DNA of 64,000 bases from Castanea sativa (lineage: Eukaryota > Streptophyta > Magnoliopsida > Fagales > Fagaceae), in contig NC_134018.1 in assembly GCF_040712315.1 (NCBI RefSeq), positions 48,733,335-48,797,334 of the forward strand, given 5' to 3'. Below are positions 46,799 through 60,068 of the stretch, one piece after another; position 1 is the first letter of the stretch, and every line of letters starts with the position of its first letter. The notes under the pieces were generated by a model. It was not told the DNA's origin. It saw only the letters and a list, made by a program, of their open reading frames with translations, and searched no databases. The position numbers and the translations under genes were made by a program.

Positions 46799-49700
46799 TC
46801 ATTTGCGTCTTTGAAGCTTCTTCTTCTTTGATGACTTGTGTTTTGTAGCTTTTCGACAATTGATTAGATCTCGAAGGAACATGTTATCATCACTTGGTTC
46901 CGCATCTTCAACATTAGAGGCAGAACTCATTGATGGGATGGCACCATTATTGTGTTCTTTTTTTGATCTACTTTCATCATTATTTGTGCTTGTTAATGGT
47001 TTTTTATCCAGAACTTGAAATTTGTTTTTCTTAGAAGTTTGGTCTACGTTTTTTCTTGACTTCATAATTCTCCAATGCTTCCTACACCAAAGAATGTTTA
47101 TTAAAGTACATAGTAGATATATATATATATATTTTTTAAATGAATTTGTAAATAAATGTAGAAGTAGAAAGCTTACTGTTGTGATATCATCATTTTTTTT
47201 TTTTGGGTGGGTCAGCTGGATCATTATTTGCGCTTATGGATGGTTTTTTATCAAATATTTCAAATGTGTTTTTGTCAGAAGTCTGATCTGGACTTTCCTT
47301 GATTTCATCATTTTGCAGTGGTTCCTAAAACACAATATGTGGTTTAAAACATAATATTTGGATTTACAAATAGGCTTAAGTTTGTAATAGTTGACATCTT
47401 ACTGTTGTAATATGATCAAGTTTCATTGTCGTTTCGTCATTTGAAATGTTGTCAAACACCTTTTCAGTTGTATATAATTCCCATCCTTCCTTCCAATTAT
47501 AGTCATTAAGCTTTAGTTAGAACACAAATGTTTTTCCAATGAGCTTCTCTATTTCATTTGGTAGGGTGGAATTTGCATTCTGTACGTTTTTAGACCCCTT
47601 AAAACACAAGTTGTTTAACCTAGTTATTTAGCCAAGTGATTAACTTAAGTAAATTATTCAAATCTAGGTTAACACAAAAAAATCATATCATGTAAAGCAA
47701 AGCGGAAAAGTAAATAACACACAATATCATAACCTAGGAAAACCAAACCGGTAAAAAATCTGAGGAGGATTTAACCTAGCTATCCTCAAGGCAAAACAGA
47801 TCCACTATGAAAGAATTGAAATTTTACAATAGCGACTTAGACCACTAACATCCTATTGCTACCTCGAGTAAAAAACTTACTACCACGACCACGTAACAGC
47901 TCCGAGTCCACAGACTACTTCTTTCTCAGATCCACAACATTCACAAGTATACGACTTGTATTTCTTTAAGCTCTTTATGCAACAACTGAAACAATCATCA
48001 ATCTCTTGACATCAATCTTGATCTTGATAACCCTAAGTGTGTATGAAGGCAAACACTTCTAGATCTAACAAGAGATTCACACACACAGCTTAAACAACAA
48101 CCTTAGAGAGCTTTTGGGTACAAAACCCTAGATCTACAAAAGAGGCATAAGATGCACTCTAATCTCTCTAAGAAACTTTGAAAACCCTCCCTAGGGTTAG
48201 CTTATGATGTCCTTTATATACTGGAAAAAATGGATCGCGATTTGAGCTTCAAACGGATAAGTTATGGCCTTTTTACGTTTGTTGATTTTTGCTGATCTGC
48301 GACTTTCAATCAATCGAATCTAATTTTTGATCGATCGAGCTTTGCAGAAATTGAATAGTAATTTCCTGCAATTACTCGATTTCAAACTTAATTTAAACCA
48401 AACTTTGAGCAAGTCTAAACCTAGACTAAATGTTTTGATCATGGTTTGCCAACACATTACATAATGAAGTTCTAATACATTAGTCCCTAAGGTCTTAGAA
48501 CCTAACACATTCATCTGATAAAATATTAAATATAATTTTGTATATTCTTTTCAAATTAAATGAAAGATTGCTAATTGTATGGTCTTACAGTTGCATATTT
48601 GTTTGATAGTTCTTTTGCTGTTGTGTGAAGTAATTTTTCAGCTTCCTTGTCAAACAAAATAAATACAGCACGCTCTGTTCCATCATCAACGTTGAGTTGA
48701 ATTCTATACCTGCATGTATAAATACATAATTTGTTTCATTTTTGTTTGATAAATATATATATATATTTTTTTTATGTTTACATATATTGAATGATTCTAA
48801 AATTGGTAATTTATATTTTACCTTGGAATTGGAAAATTAGAGTTACTTTTGCAATGGCTGCACCAAAAATCATTTTCAGATTGTTGCACTCTGCGCATCC
48901 GATATATTACCATCCAAAGTTTTTTTCAATATTTTCAATTGTTGCAAGGCATGTGAAGACATTTTCCTATAATATAAAAGAAAAAAAGAAATGTATTTAG
49001 TGTTAAGCTTATTGAGAACTAAATATATTATTGGTATAACGTTATTGGGAAAAAATGTTGAGTACCTGATCATCTGACGTCCATTCCAAGGATGTTATTT
49101 GCTTGATTTTTCTTCTATTTTGTGTGATTCTTTTTTCAACTGATATTTCTTGCTTGAATTGTAGAGGAATTCCTTCAATTTCAGTCTTTTCCACATTTCT
49201 TTGATGGTAAAAGATTTAAATCAAAACATAGTGAATAATTATTAGATATGAAGATTGTAATGTACTAAATAAAAGTATCAAGATTATTTTTGAAATAACA
49301 AATTAGAATAAAAGTATGGTATGGAAAATCTAAATACCTATCAATCAATGTTGTAGTTTCAGGTATTTCTAAATTGATGTATACTTTTGTTGCACTTGTA
49401 GATGACAAATAGTGTTCACCTATATTTAATAAAAATATGTTAATTATGTAAAAGAAAAGATATGTTTAAAAGAAGTTATTACCTCTAAATGTTTTCACAA
49501 TAGTAGATGTCACTATTATGACAAAAGGTCCTGGATTGTTGGTGTAAAAATTGTCCTCGATTTGATTTGATGTTGGTCCCTAGAGAGTAATTCTTATTTT
49601 GATTTCTCTGTGGCAAACAAATATGTAAGTGATAAAGAGCTTGAAGTAGTATTATACAATGAATACATATGTACATGCTAAAACTTACTCTGGATTCATG

Positions 49701-50404
49701 ATATCTATATTTCTCATTGGGACAGTAGATCGTTGAACATGAACATTTTCTAGTGGTCCAACACCAACTATCTTTCCAATGATGTCTGCAGCAAATAAAG
49801 TTGATTAAGTAATTTGAAGCATAATTATTTTAAAATAAATTTGAGACTTTTTAGGCTACCTGTCAATTGTTTGTAATTGTCAAAGCGATCCACAATTGTT
49901 TGGTAATCAACAAATTCAAATTTACGCTGAGAGATAGTAACTTCAACCTGTTTTAGCTCCTCAATAACTATTGTATGTAGAAAGTTTATTTTCTTCTCTT
50001 TACTTAGAGGCTGATAGCTATCTTTTTCCTTGTAAGTATCTACTCAAAAATTGGACAGTGAATATAATTGTCCTTCTCGTAGTTGTGCCTGAAACTTCTT
50101 AACATTGTTTTTTTGAATTGTAGCGTGTATTGTGTCATCCTAGTAGTTAAATAAGCAATTTGTTAGTCACAATTTTAGTTTTAAGGTGTGAGTCGAGTAA
50201 AGAAAATATGACAAAATAGATTCTCAATTCAAATCTAACCTGTTCATCTATAAGAACCATGTCCAAACTGATTAGTTCTAGATTTTTTCGGTTGATAGCT
50301 TCCCACATTCTTGAAAGTCTGACTCTTACCTTCCAATTCTCATTTTTACTTGAAAGTTGCTTGATGAGATTGTACCTCATTTTTGGAACTGATAATATAG
50401 TCAT
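46799..50404 (-). pseudogene. RPA70-like single-strand DNA-binding protein, Helitron type
   Basis: Relic of a replication protein A large-subunit-like gene, of the kind carried by plant Helitrons. Exons with GT..AG borders: 50404-50240, 50140-49860, 49785-49689, 49607-49484, 49420-49338, 49198-49066, 48966-48822, 48709-48589, 48514 to 47403 (split by a solo LTR), then two more ending at 46799. OB-fold text: WKVRVRLSRMWEAINRKNLE, SLDMVLIDEQ, then HATIQKNNVKKFQAQLREGQ; middle: IIGKIVGVGPLENVHVQRST; zinc finger: FTCLATIENIEKNFGW, CAEC and WCSHCKSNSNFPIPR; C-terminal OB fold: YRIQLNVDDGTERAVFILFD. The tail is Lys-rich. Stops lie in the second, fourth, seventh and ninth exons and frameshifts in the zinc finger and last exon. 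It has the same orientation as the RepHel relic to the right. Confidence 0.82.
47581..48507. mobile_element. Solo LTR inside an RPA-like exon
   Basis: 927 bp starting TGTACGTTTTTAGACCCC and ending GGTCTTAGAACCTAACA, flanked by perfect CATTC at 47576-47580 and 48508-48512. Subterminal GGTCTAAAAACG and GGTCTTAGAACC resemble each other in inverted orientation. There is no internal domain, so it is a solo LTR (or a very short element). The coding frame of the host exon is restored in thought across it: ATGAATG on one side and CAAATTCC on the other. Confidence 0.85.
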
Positions 50405-50948
50405 TAGTTGGACCCAATTGAGTTGAACTATTGTTAGACTGGAAATAGACTAATAAAATTCAACGATTTATATAACTAAGCATATCTCAAATTTCTAATG
50501 ATCTTTATTCATCTTATGAAATAGAAATAAATAGTTTTCAGATGTAGTATACATACCTTGTACATAAGGAAAATTTATCTTTCCAAAATCTTGTAGCTGG
50601 AAATTTTGTCTCCATTGTTGCAAAGTACGTTCTCTTGGTAGTTGTAATTTGTGTGGTATGGTTATAAAATAGAAATAGATATCATGGATATCTTAAATAG
50701 TTATAAATGTGGTTACATTGGTGGTATGTGAAAAGTTCCCTCCTTCCCCTCTAATGTTTCAAGGGAATACGAAGGCATTTATTTATTTTAGTCTCAACCA
50801 ATTAATGATTTGGTTGTAATGGAAGTAATAATGACCTTACTTTTTAAATATAATGTATTTTTGTGGTTAGGTCAATTAATTGATACCATGATGAAATCTA
50901 AAGTTGATCTGCACAAAAAGGAGATATACATAAAAATTTAAAATTTAT
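50405..50948. other. Upstream flank of the RPA-like pseudogene
   Basis: A short minus-strand frame near 50640-50565 (LPRERTLQQWRQNFQLQDFG) ends at a donor-like site and may be another exon of unknown identity. Nothing else is recognised. Confidence 0.35.
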
Positions 50949-50953
50949 ATTAT

Positions 50954-52198
50954 TGCTTGCTCACTCCCAAATGCAGGAGATCATAGCAATATAATTCTCG
51001 GAGTACCGAGGTTGAACCATAAGGAGTAGGGTAAATTTAAAGAAAATATAATTAAATAACAATTTGGGTGAAGAAGAAAACTACTTTTGCTTGGTGATTG
51101 TTAACAAGAATAATAATAAAAAAAACTTATTTAAATCAATAATATAAATACTAGGGCATCGAGGTGTTTCCCTATATCGATATGAGATTCTTTGTGATCT
51201 AAGAAAATATATATTTCATAATTGATTGTTCTTATACAATTAAAAACTTATGATTCAGTTGAACTAAGACAATTCAAGAACGCATGATAACCTCGATTAA
51301 TAATGCGGTTAGAATAGTTTTCAGAAAAACCCATTCACTTTAAAATGTGATTTCTATTTGAAACTATTAGAAATTCATCTAAACAATAAGAAAAACATGG
51401 TTGAACTTATTGAAAGCATGGAAGAACTAATACATCAAAAGAAATCTAATTGAACAATCAAATATGTTATTCTCTAAAATCTTAGAGAGAATCACATTGA
51501 ATATTCATACCGTATAGAAGAAACATAATCTCTAGCCCTAGCAAAGATTTTAGACTGCCATTAGAGAAAGGAAAATACAAGGTTTTCTCTGCCCAAAATT
51601 CGTTCTCCCAGCCTCCCTTCAAAACCCTAACATAAAAGTGTCCCAAGAAAATAAAACTTTTACTATTTTAATTTCCGTCCAAGCTTACAGCGGTAACTTG
51701 TGAGTTAATTTCGGCCTTCAAAACTTGAGAATTTAGAAAAACTTAAAAAAATAAAGTTGTAGATATTTAAGTTACGGTTCCAACCCATCTAGCTTTGTGT
51801 CAATTGGATTTTCGAGGAGAGAGATACGCCCAAAATACTGATAAATGCTCAGATCAGATTTTTCCTTTTCAGATTCTGCCTCTTTGATTTCTTTCCTTAT
51901 TTGAAGCTTCCAATCATGGTAGATAATCCAAGCACTCCAGCTGCACCTCCTTAGCTAGACATTTAAGCATGGTCCTTTAGCTCCACTTAATTCTAGTTTG
52001 ACCTCCATTCTCTCACAAATTCCTGTAAACACATGATTTCCTGAAAGTAGAAAATTACACACAATGAATGACATCTTATTCAAGAAATTATGTAAAAAAC
52101 TAATGCAAATCATGGCTTAATTATACAAATTAAGCACAATAATAAGGAGATAACGTCCATATAAATATATATCAAATATACATTTTAAGGCGTTATCA
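50954..52198. mobile_element. Solo LTR with perfect target duplication
   Basis: 1,245 bp from TGCTTGCTCACTCCCAAATG to ..AAGGCGTTATCA, flanked by ATTAT at 50949-50953 and 52199-52203. Minus-strand reading starts TGATAACGCCTTAAAATG, and the far end carries GGTACTCCGAGAATTATATT, familiar phrases of a common plant LTR family. No internal coding region. It separates the RPA-like relic from the RepHel region. Confidence 0.82.
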
Positions 52199-52203
52199 AT
52201 TAT

Positions 52204-53269
52204 ATATATGGTACTCTTGCCCTTTTGAATATGGTTTTTGAGTCATTGGTTAATTAGGTGGGTTTTTCTTTTGTAATTTTGTTCTTCTACTGAAGGTTAG
52301 TGGTAAGGATCTTCCAATCAACATGAGGACATATAAACAAATTTTTAACAGAAAATTTGTGACTTTTTAAAGAGTAGAAAAAAAAATTTGTAATTATTTT
52401 CGTCATAATTTTCATTGTTTAGTTATAAATATGTAAATTAAAGCATAAGAATACATAAATGCAAAGTTAAATGTAAATTTAAAACCATCCATGATGAATA
52501 TGTATAGACAATTTTTGTAGTTTTTAATTTTGTATGAATTTAATTGTCTAGTTATTAATGTCTTAATTAAGTAGATGAACTTTTTAAATATAAAAATGAA
52601 ATACATGAATATGTAAAATCCTCTCACACATTATTCTTACAACCAAAGAAGGTGTCATTTCACTCATTGGTTTACTACATGATTGATGGTCTTGGTCTGT
52701 GGCATAAGAGATTCTTCCTTCCCCTTATAGTTTTTTTTGAGACCCTAGCAATATATATATTTTTAATATAAGTGCCTAATGTTTTGTCTAATAATAAAGT
52801 GTCATCATAGGAACAGAAAAAATATTCAATATAAATTAGAAAAATTGTGAAAGCGATAAATAGATATTTTGTCAATTTTAAAACAATGGTTGAATGGAAA
52901 TTAAATAATTGTGGGAATGGACCATTTGTTATGCTAGTTATTTAGATGTAGAATTTTTTTTAGGTTCTATGAAAATTTAAAACTATTCATGCCTTCAATT
53001 ATTACAAATTATTGATCAAACGAAAACAACAAACTTGATACTTAATTCCCTATTATTTATTTCTATTTAATTCACGAATTCATCATTTAAGTGTCATTAA
53101 AAAAAATTAAAGTCATATTTGTTATGGGCCAATGCAATAGCAAAGAAAACCGAAACTATTCAAAAAAAAAAAATTCAAACTTGCACACAATGACGCAAAA
53201 AGAAAGAGGGTGTTTTTAAGATAATACCCAATTGTGATAATCAGAGTCTACTGGTAGCCCATGTAAAAA
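52204..53269. other. AT-rich intergenic, no gene seen
   Basis: Very AT-rich; open frames here are Ile/Tyr/Phe-rich and not recognisable. Confidence 0.5.
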
Positions 53270-54570
53270 ATACTTGTAGTCAACAACAAAAAGCGTCATA
53301 ATAGTAAAAGACAATTTCAAATAACTGGTGGATAATATGAACACCCTACCAATAATATGAGGACTATTGTAGCAAAACATTTCATTTTAGAGAGACCTGA
53401 AGAAATATTCTAGCTTTTGTGAACTTGGAATTTAATAGATAATCTGTTATAATTTGGTAGAAACCAAAAGATGATATAAAAATTATTTTAGCACATGAAA
53501 AGATAATATAATCTCAATTTTATAATAACGTTTTCATTAATTGAGAGTTAGACATACTTTACGAAACAATCCAGTTGTTGAACTTGCAATTTAATAAATA
53601 ATCCGTAATACACTGGTAGAAAATATGAACAACCTACACAACTAAAAGAAAATATAAAAAATATTTTAGCATAGCCTTTTCATTTTATTTATAATTAAGA
53701 TTTAGAAATACTTGAAGAAACAATCGAGCTTAAAAACATGTAAATTAACAGGTAACTTGTAAGCAACTGGTGGGTAAAATAGTAATCAAAATGGTAATAG
53801 GTGTCCACATCATTGAACACGAAGACCTTTTTTTTTTTTGATGAATGAACACTAACACTTACATGCAAATACACACTCAAACACTCAAAAAAAGAAAAAA
53901 AAAATTATGTCATCTATCTATAGTGTCTTCCTGCTTGGTAAGTAAGTTCATAGAAGTATCATGAAGACCATTTTTGTAAGACTATTTGGAGACCCAAAAA
54001 CTTAAACTAAAATAGTTTTTTTGACCAAACTCATTTTTTTTAATCTCCCTCCGTTCTTGCTTTTAATCTACCTTTGTCTTTACTAAATTATTTTACAACC
54101 TCATTTGATTGTTATCTCAGAATCTGAAAAATTATGTGGTTCTAAAGAATTTGGGAAATTTTTTATTTATAAAATTTCTCCATTTTTTCAACTTGTCTGG
54201 GTTCTATATTCTTTTGTACTGTGGGAATGTAATTCAATAAAATTTCATATTGAAAGATAGACACCCTACCTGCTAATGTGACTCCATAGTTTCTACAAAC
54301 CTTCATTTATTAACCGTCATTATAGTAAAAGATCATTTCAAATAACTAGTAAATAATATGAACACCCTACCAATAATATAAGGAGTATTTTAGCAAAACA
54401 TTTCATTTTAGAGAGACCTGAAGAAATATTCCAGCTTGTGTGAACTTGCAATTTAATGGATGACCTGTTATAATTTGGTGGAAACCAAAAGCTAATATAA
54501 AAATTATTTTAGCACACCAAAAGATAATATAATGTCAATTTTATAATAGCTTTTTCATTAATTGAAAGTT
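53270..54570 (+). repeat. Repeat arrays A and B, left of the RepHel relic
   Basis: Array A (53270-54000) has several degenerate copies of a roughly 150-bp unit around GGTAGAAAATATGAACAACC and AATATTTTAGCA. Array B (54290-54570) repeats the same first units (AACACCCTACCAATAATAT, TTTCATTTTAGAGAGACCTG). A and B are about 90% alike by eye over their shared part. Between them lies unrecognised AT-rich DNA. Confidence 0.75.
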
Positions 54571-55182
54571 GGAAATACATTAAGTATTTGCATTAAAACA
54601 CACAGAAAGTATTTTTGTTCCAACTGTGGAAAATGTGTGAATTTGTTTTTTATTTTTATTTTTTATGTTTCATCATCTAACAAATATTAATGTTGTAACA
54701 AAAAGGGAAAATCCTGAGTACATTAGAATCAATAAAACAGCAAACTGGTAGAATTGTTACAATCTTTTTCCCATTAGTTTCATTTCTCAATGTATCAGCA
54801 AAATATCTTACTTTAAAAAAAAGTAATGCACGTACTTGCCAAGACATGTCTATAGCTTCCAAATCTACACCTTTGGAAGCCTCGTAAAGTTTTTCTCTAT
54901 CAAAATTTGGTTACCCATTTCCTCTACTGTCTTGACCTAAAAGAATGAAAGCGTTAGAGAGGAAAAGTGTAGAGAGTATGGGTAAGCATATCAAACTGAT
55001 CTTCTTAACCCATCTTGGTCTTCCAAATTAATTTTAGCTTAAAAACTCCCAAAAATAAGATACCATAATCTGTAATTTTTCCAAGTTAAGTTAACATTAA
55101 TGAGTAAAATATTATTAAATAAATGATAGGAGAGGTGGGTACAAACCTGGAGAAGGAATTCTATTATTTGTAGTATCAAAGA
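54571..55182. other. 3' flank of the RepHel relic
   Basis: A minus-strand frame at 54862-54677 (DMSWQVRALLFFKVRYFADT) is not recognised. The rest is AT-rich. Confidence 0.35.
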
Positions 55183-56600
55183 TTAAGAAAGGCCTGTGAA
55201 TACTTCTTTGTAGATATTTTTTGTATTCGACTCTTCTTTGATTTCATTGTTGATGATGAGGAACTTCCGGCCATTTCTGCTTGTAACTCTAGATATTACA
55301 ACATATAATTGTCCATGGCTGAAAACCGGATTTGGGAGATACACACCAATATGTTTCAGAGATTGACCTTGGCTCTTATTAATTGTCATTGCAAAACATA
55401 CTGAAATTGGGAACTATCGTCTCTTTAAGAGGAATGGCCATTTTGACTCACTTGGAGACAATGTGATTCTTGGAATAAAAACATGTGCTCCAATATTGGT
55501 ACCAATAATGATCTTTGCTTTTATGACCCATGTACCCAATTTAGTAATAACCAATCTTGTTCCATTACAAAGACCTGCATTTTGGTTTAGATTTCGAAGC
55601 TATATGATAGACAAGCCTAATTTCAACTTTAATTTATGATTTGGCAATCCAGGAAATCTTGATGTGTTCAAGAATTCACCTGGATACAAAACATCTTGGT
55701 TAGCAATATTCGAGGAAGCTTTGCATATGAAATCTGAACTTAGATATGTTTGCTCTTCACCATGTAAACATGATACTACATAATCATTAAGTTCTTCAAC
55801 ACCTTCATTAGTTGGTGCAAGTATAGCTCTCTCTTGTAAGTAACTATGATCTGTGATTTTCATTTGTAAATCAGGATATGTGCTTCTTACAATATCTTCC
55901 ATTGGATTTTTAGTATGTTTGATAATTAAGTTAGCTAGAATAGTAATTGAATTCTCTCCATCTCCTTCGCCCATTTCACCATTTCCAATCTTCAAAATCC
56001 ACTCACTAAAATTCATCATTGATGCATATTTTGAATTGTTTAATCTATTATGTAGAAGCCTCATATTTGTGTGTAATTTGAAAACCTGACATTCTTTCTA
56101 TAGATATGATTTTTTAATTACAGAATGCACAATATCTTCTCTTCTGCCTTTTTTGACAACAGGTAGTATTTGTCGAAAATCTCCCCCTAATACCACAACC
56201 TTTCCTCCAAATGGTTTGTTAGCACAATTAGGATTTGGGTAAGTAAAATATCACGGAGAGAGCGATCAAGTGCCTCTAAACAATTTCTATGTGCCATATG
56301 TGCCTCATCCCATAAAATAACACTTGTTTTCAATAGAAGTTCAACTACTTGCATTCCTTGCTTAATTTCACAGGTAGATTCATCAAAAATATTAATTGGT
56401 ATATGAAATCGTGAGTGAGCAATTCTACCTCCAGGGAGTAACAAAGCAACAATTCCTGATATTGCACTAGCAAGAGCAATTTTTCCTTAGGATCTGACCG
56501 TAGCCAAAATTGCCTTGTAAAGATCAGTCTCTCCAGTTTTACAATGGCCGTAGACAAAAAAAAAATCCACTAGTTTCATTACCGATAGCTTGCATTACTG
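55183..56600 (-). pseudogene. Helitron helicase domain (PIF1-like), decayed
   Basis: C-terminal helicase half of RepHel. The Walker A region reads VYGHCKTGETDLYKAI where GHGGTGKT is usual, so the ATP-binding Lys is Glu; a 10-T run just before it shifts the frame. Walker B is kept in SVILWDEAHMAHRNCLEALD. Later blocks include ERAILAPTNEGVEELNDYV, the LKVGMPIMLLRN-type region in altered form, and motifs V and [19 protein letters not shown] and [18 protein letters not shown]. Stops occur after the Walker A region, near 56187 and near 55600. PIF1-like helicases unwind DNA 5' to 3' for Helitron transposition; this copy cannot be active. Confidence 0.82.
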
Positions 56601-58647
56601 AATCATAAATTTTTTTTTTTTTTTTGGTCAGTATTCAAACTAGCAAGAAGAACTTCAAGTTCTTTTTTTAAAGCTAAGATGTCATGCGACATTTCTTCTT
56701 AAATTAGCCTATTTTTACTCTTTTAAATCAAATTCATATCAGGTTGTGGCATTTGTGGATAGTCTCCAAGAAATTTCCCAAATTGTTGAAGCAATTTTTC
56801 AATTTCATAGAAGGCATAATTTTTCAACTACGTTTTTGACAATTTAAGCTCATCAAATTTCAAGATACGCCTTTGAATATGAAGTATGTCTTCTGAGAAT
56901 ATTTTCCAATGTGATTTCCATAGATTGGATGGATCAACTATTTCACAAAACATCAAAATAGTCACAAACTATTCACGCAGTTGTTTTTAGAAGCCCAATC
57001 TGATGCTTCCAATATAGCATCATGTCATTCCTTGTCATTATCAAGAAGCCTAAGTGCATAACATGCCTCTTGATATGTTCATTACACAGTGCCATTTTTA
57101 ATTCTAATTTCAGCAAAATTTCTAGGACCCTTAACAATGTTAAGCAGCATTCTCAAAAGGATGTGCAAAATAAATCCTCCCAATACATTTTCCATTTTTT
57201 CTTAGCCTCCATTGCTGAACATTACTCTGCCAGACCCATTTTGTAGGAAAATCAGTATGTGTCAACTCACTAGCATCTTCAAAAGAATTATTAGTCTTCA
57301 TCCATTCTGTGAACATGGTATTTTCAATTCCAAGACGATGAACTAATTGCCTCAGATTAATCGACTCTAGAAATGTTACGGTATTCTTTTTTTCTAAATG
57401 AAAATTTAACCTCTCAACAGCTAGGTTCCGATGTTGAATTTTAAATTCAAATATCCTCCAACACGCTTCAAAAGTTGAAATATACCTACAATCCAAATAG
57501 CCTTTTGTTTCATCAACAACAATCTCAGAATTATCACCACCATTTGTTAAAGGATTTTCTTGTAAAACAATAGTCGCTCTATTTGATTCTTTTTTTTTAT
57601 ACTTAAAAAAATACTTGATTGATTGAGACCAGTTGCACCACTCAACATTTATGTGTGATTGGTATTTGACTAGGGGAGGCCTATGTTGTAAGGAACAACA
57701 TACTGGTTATCCAAAAGTATTCCATTTTTTTCTATAGTTTGTCCATCATTTCTTCTTCGATAATTTGGAAAACCATCATCATCAATGTTGTTTCAGCATA
57801 AAAGCTTTTTGGAAAATGCTTTGAACATTTAGCATTGATTATGCAAGGAGATGTCATGTTAGCAAGTCCATATGGTTCGTGCATCATATATAGCTTCACA
57901 GCTTCATAAGCTACTGGGTCTGTACATGAATTTGGTATTTTAGCTTTGATTATACTATCAATATACGTAGGAGTTGGGCATTTGTCTTTAGGATCAAGGA
58001 AAGGAAGAATATGTGCATGTGGCAAACCTCTTTTTTGTAATTCAATAGTATAGACAACTGCAATTAATAATTTTAAACTTATAAGTAAAGAAAAATATAC
58101 AATCATTATACGTACTTACAAGTTGACAGAAATTTGTATAAAATTACATACTTGCAATTACTCTTCCAAAGTGCTTTCCATGGGTGAGATCGTGCAATAG
58201 TTGTAAAGACTCTTGCTACAATATCAAGTCGGTCCTCAGCTTTCTGACTAGGAATAAAGTCCAAAAACAAACTAATTTCTGGCCACTTAGGATTACAAGT
58301 GAAGTTTATAAAAAGATCTGGATATCCAGCCCATCTGCATATTACCATTGCATCTTGATAATTTTGTGCTATATATCTTGGACCACCTGTAAATGAAGAA
58401 GGCAATATCACACATTTTCCAACTGTTGTTGAGTCTGTATCTCCACTAAGTACGACATCCATTAGACCACTCAAAATCTCTATTCTGAAGTCAATCTGAT
58501 GGTCTTGAATATATCAAAGACGTGCTTCCTTAATACACGTGTATGCATCTACAATAAATTGCTAAAACAACCTCCCACCAAGTATCAATGTTTGCCCCTC
58601 ATTAGCACGCTATTAAAGTCTAAAAGCATAATATTCTCTCATGGTAG

Positions 58648-60068
58648 TGTTAGGATGTATGTCCTTAAATCCTATTGTATGATGCCATGTATGATATTAT
58701 GTATGACATTATGTATAACATTGTGTATGACTTAATATTGTGATTAATAAAGTTGTTTTATTATTATCTAAAATAATGGTAACATAAATATTGGGACATT
58801 ATCATATAGTCCATGAGATGCATAGTATGTGATTTATGTGATTTAGTCACAAAAGATATAAATCACAAGTTCTTTGTAAACTCAGAATTTATAGTTCATA
58901 GTCGGTGATGAAATTGGGCATTTCATCTGCGAAGACTATAACGTATCAACTAAGATGATTTGTCGTGATCATGGAAGTGGAGACTTCTAGTTGATATGTT
59001 GATATGTTTTAAGAGTTAAGACATTGAACTGGACCGCTGTGAGATTTATTATTCTTCTAATGACTGTCAAATGAATAATAAATCTCACGACTTTTATTTA
59101 TATGAACTCTTAATCCTGAGAGGATAATGAACCTGATCATGAAGTGTAGGTTGCTTTGATATATTAGGAGTGGGATCTAAAGTAACGGTCAAAACCTCAG
59201 TATGTTGGGCAGCCACATTTAGTGTTGATGGAACATATATTCTTAAGATGGAATTTATAATCTCTTAACGGAGATATACAATATTCCCTTGAGATATGTT
59301 TAATGGGTTTGATTATTCAGAGTGTTAGGCCTAACCACTTTAGTAAAGAGTTACTAAAGTATATATTTATGAAATTAGATTTCATAAATATATGATGAAT
59401 AACTTAAAGGATTAAACCGGGTACTCAAGGATTAAGATGTAGTATCTTTCAAAGTGGCAGTCTATATTTATGACTTTGTATTACTACGAATATTTTATGA
59501 AGGGGTTGCATGTATAATAAAGTCTTAGGATAAAATTTATTAATAAGGCCTAAAGTGCAATTATATTTATATAGTGGTATTAAATATAATTAATGGTAAC
59601 TTTGGACTTGTCATGACTTGACGGAAAAGCCCAAGGCCCATTGGAACTAGTGTCTTATTGGTCCCTTTTGGTCCTACTCCAAGCCACATACTAAAGCCTA
59701 ATTGAAAAGGTCTAATAGGCCAGCCCAATTAGATAATTAGTTAGTTATAAAGGGAAAAACATACAGAATTTTTATGAGTGATATAAGAAATGGTGTGTAT
59801 GTGAGAGTGAGACACACTTTCATTCTCCCTTTGAAAACTGATTGAGAGACCACACATCTTGGGCGTAAAGTGGAATTGGAGTGAAGATTAAAAGTATTCC
59901 CAATTACTTCAATCTTTGGTTTTGAATTTCACCACACCAAGGTATGCTATCTTGTTCTTAAATTCTAAAATTTACATAGTGCACGTTATCAATCATGAAT
60001 GAAATAGATCCTTATTTGTTGCTTCCGCTATGTGTTTGTATGAGATACAAAACCAGTTTTTTTCAACA
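58648..60068 (+). mobile_element. Copia-type solo LTR inserted in the Rep gene
   Basis: Starts TGTTAGGATGTATGTCC and ends TTTTTTTCAACA, 1,421 bp, with GGTAG before (58643-58647) and AGTAG after (60069-60073), one mismatch apart. No coding region inside. Its right part (59483 on) matches 1048-1639. It begins with degenerate ATTATGTATGAC repeats. Host Rep reading frame continues on both sides. Confidence 0.85.

Noticed and set aside
54677..54862. Minus-strand 61-codon frame (SWQVRALLFFKVRYFADT)
   Set aside because: Lies just past the helicase relic but does not match the known RepHel end; not assignable.
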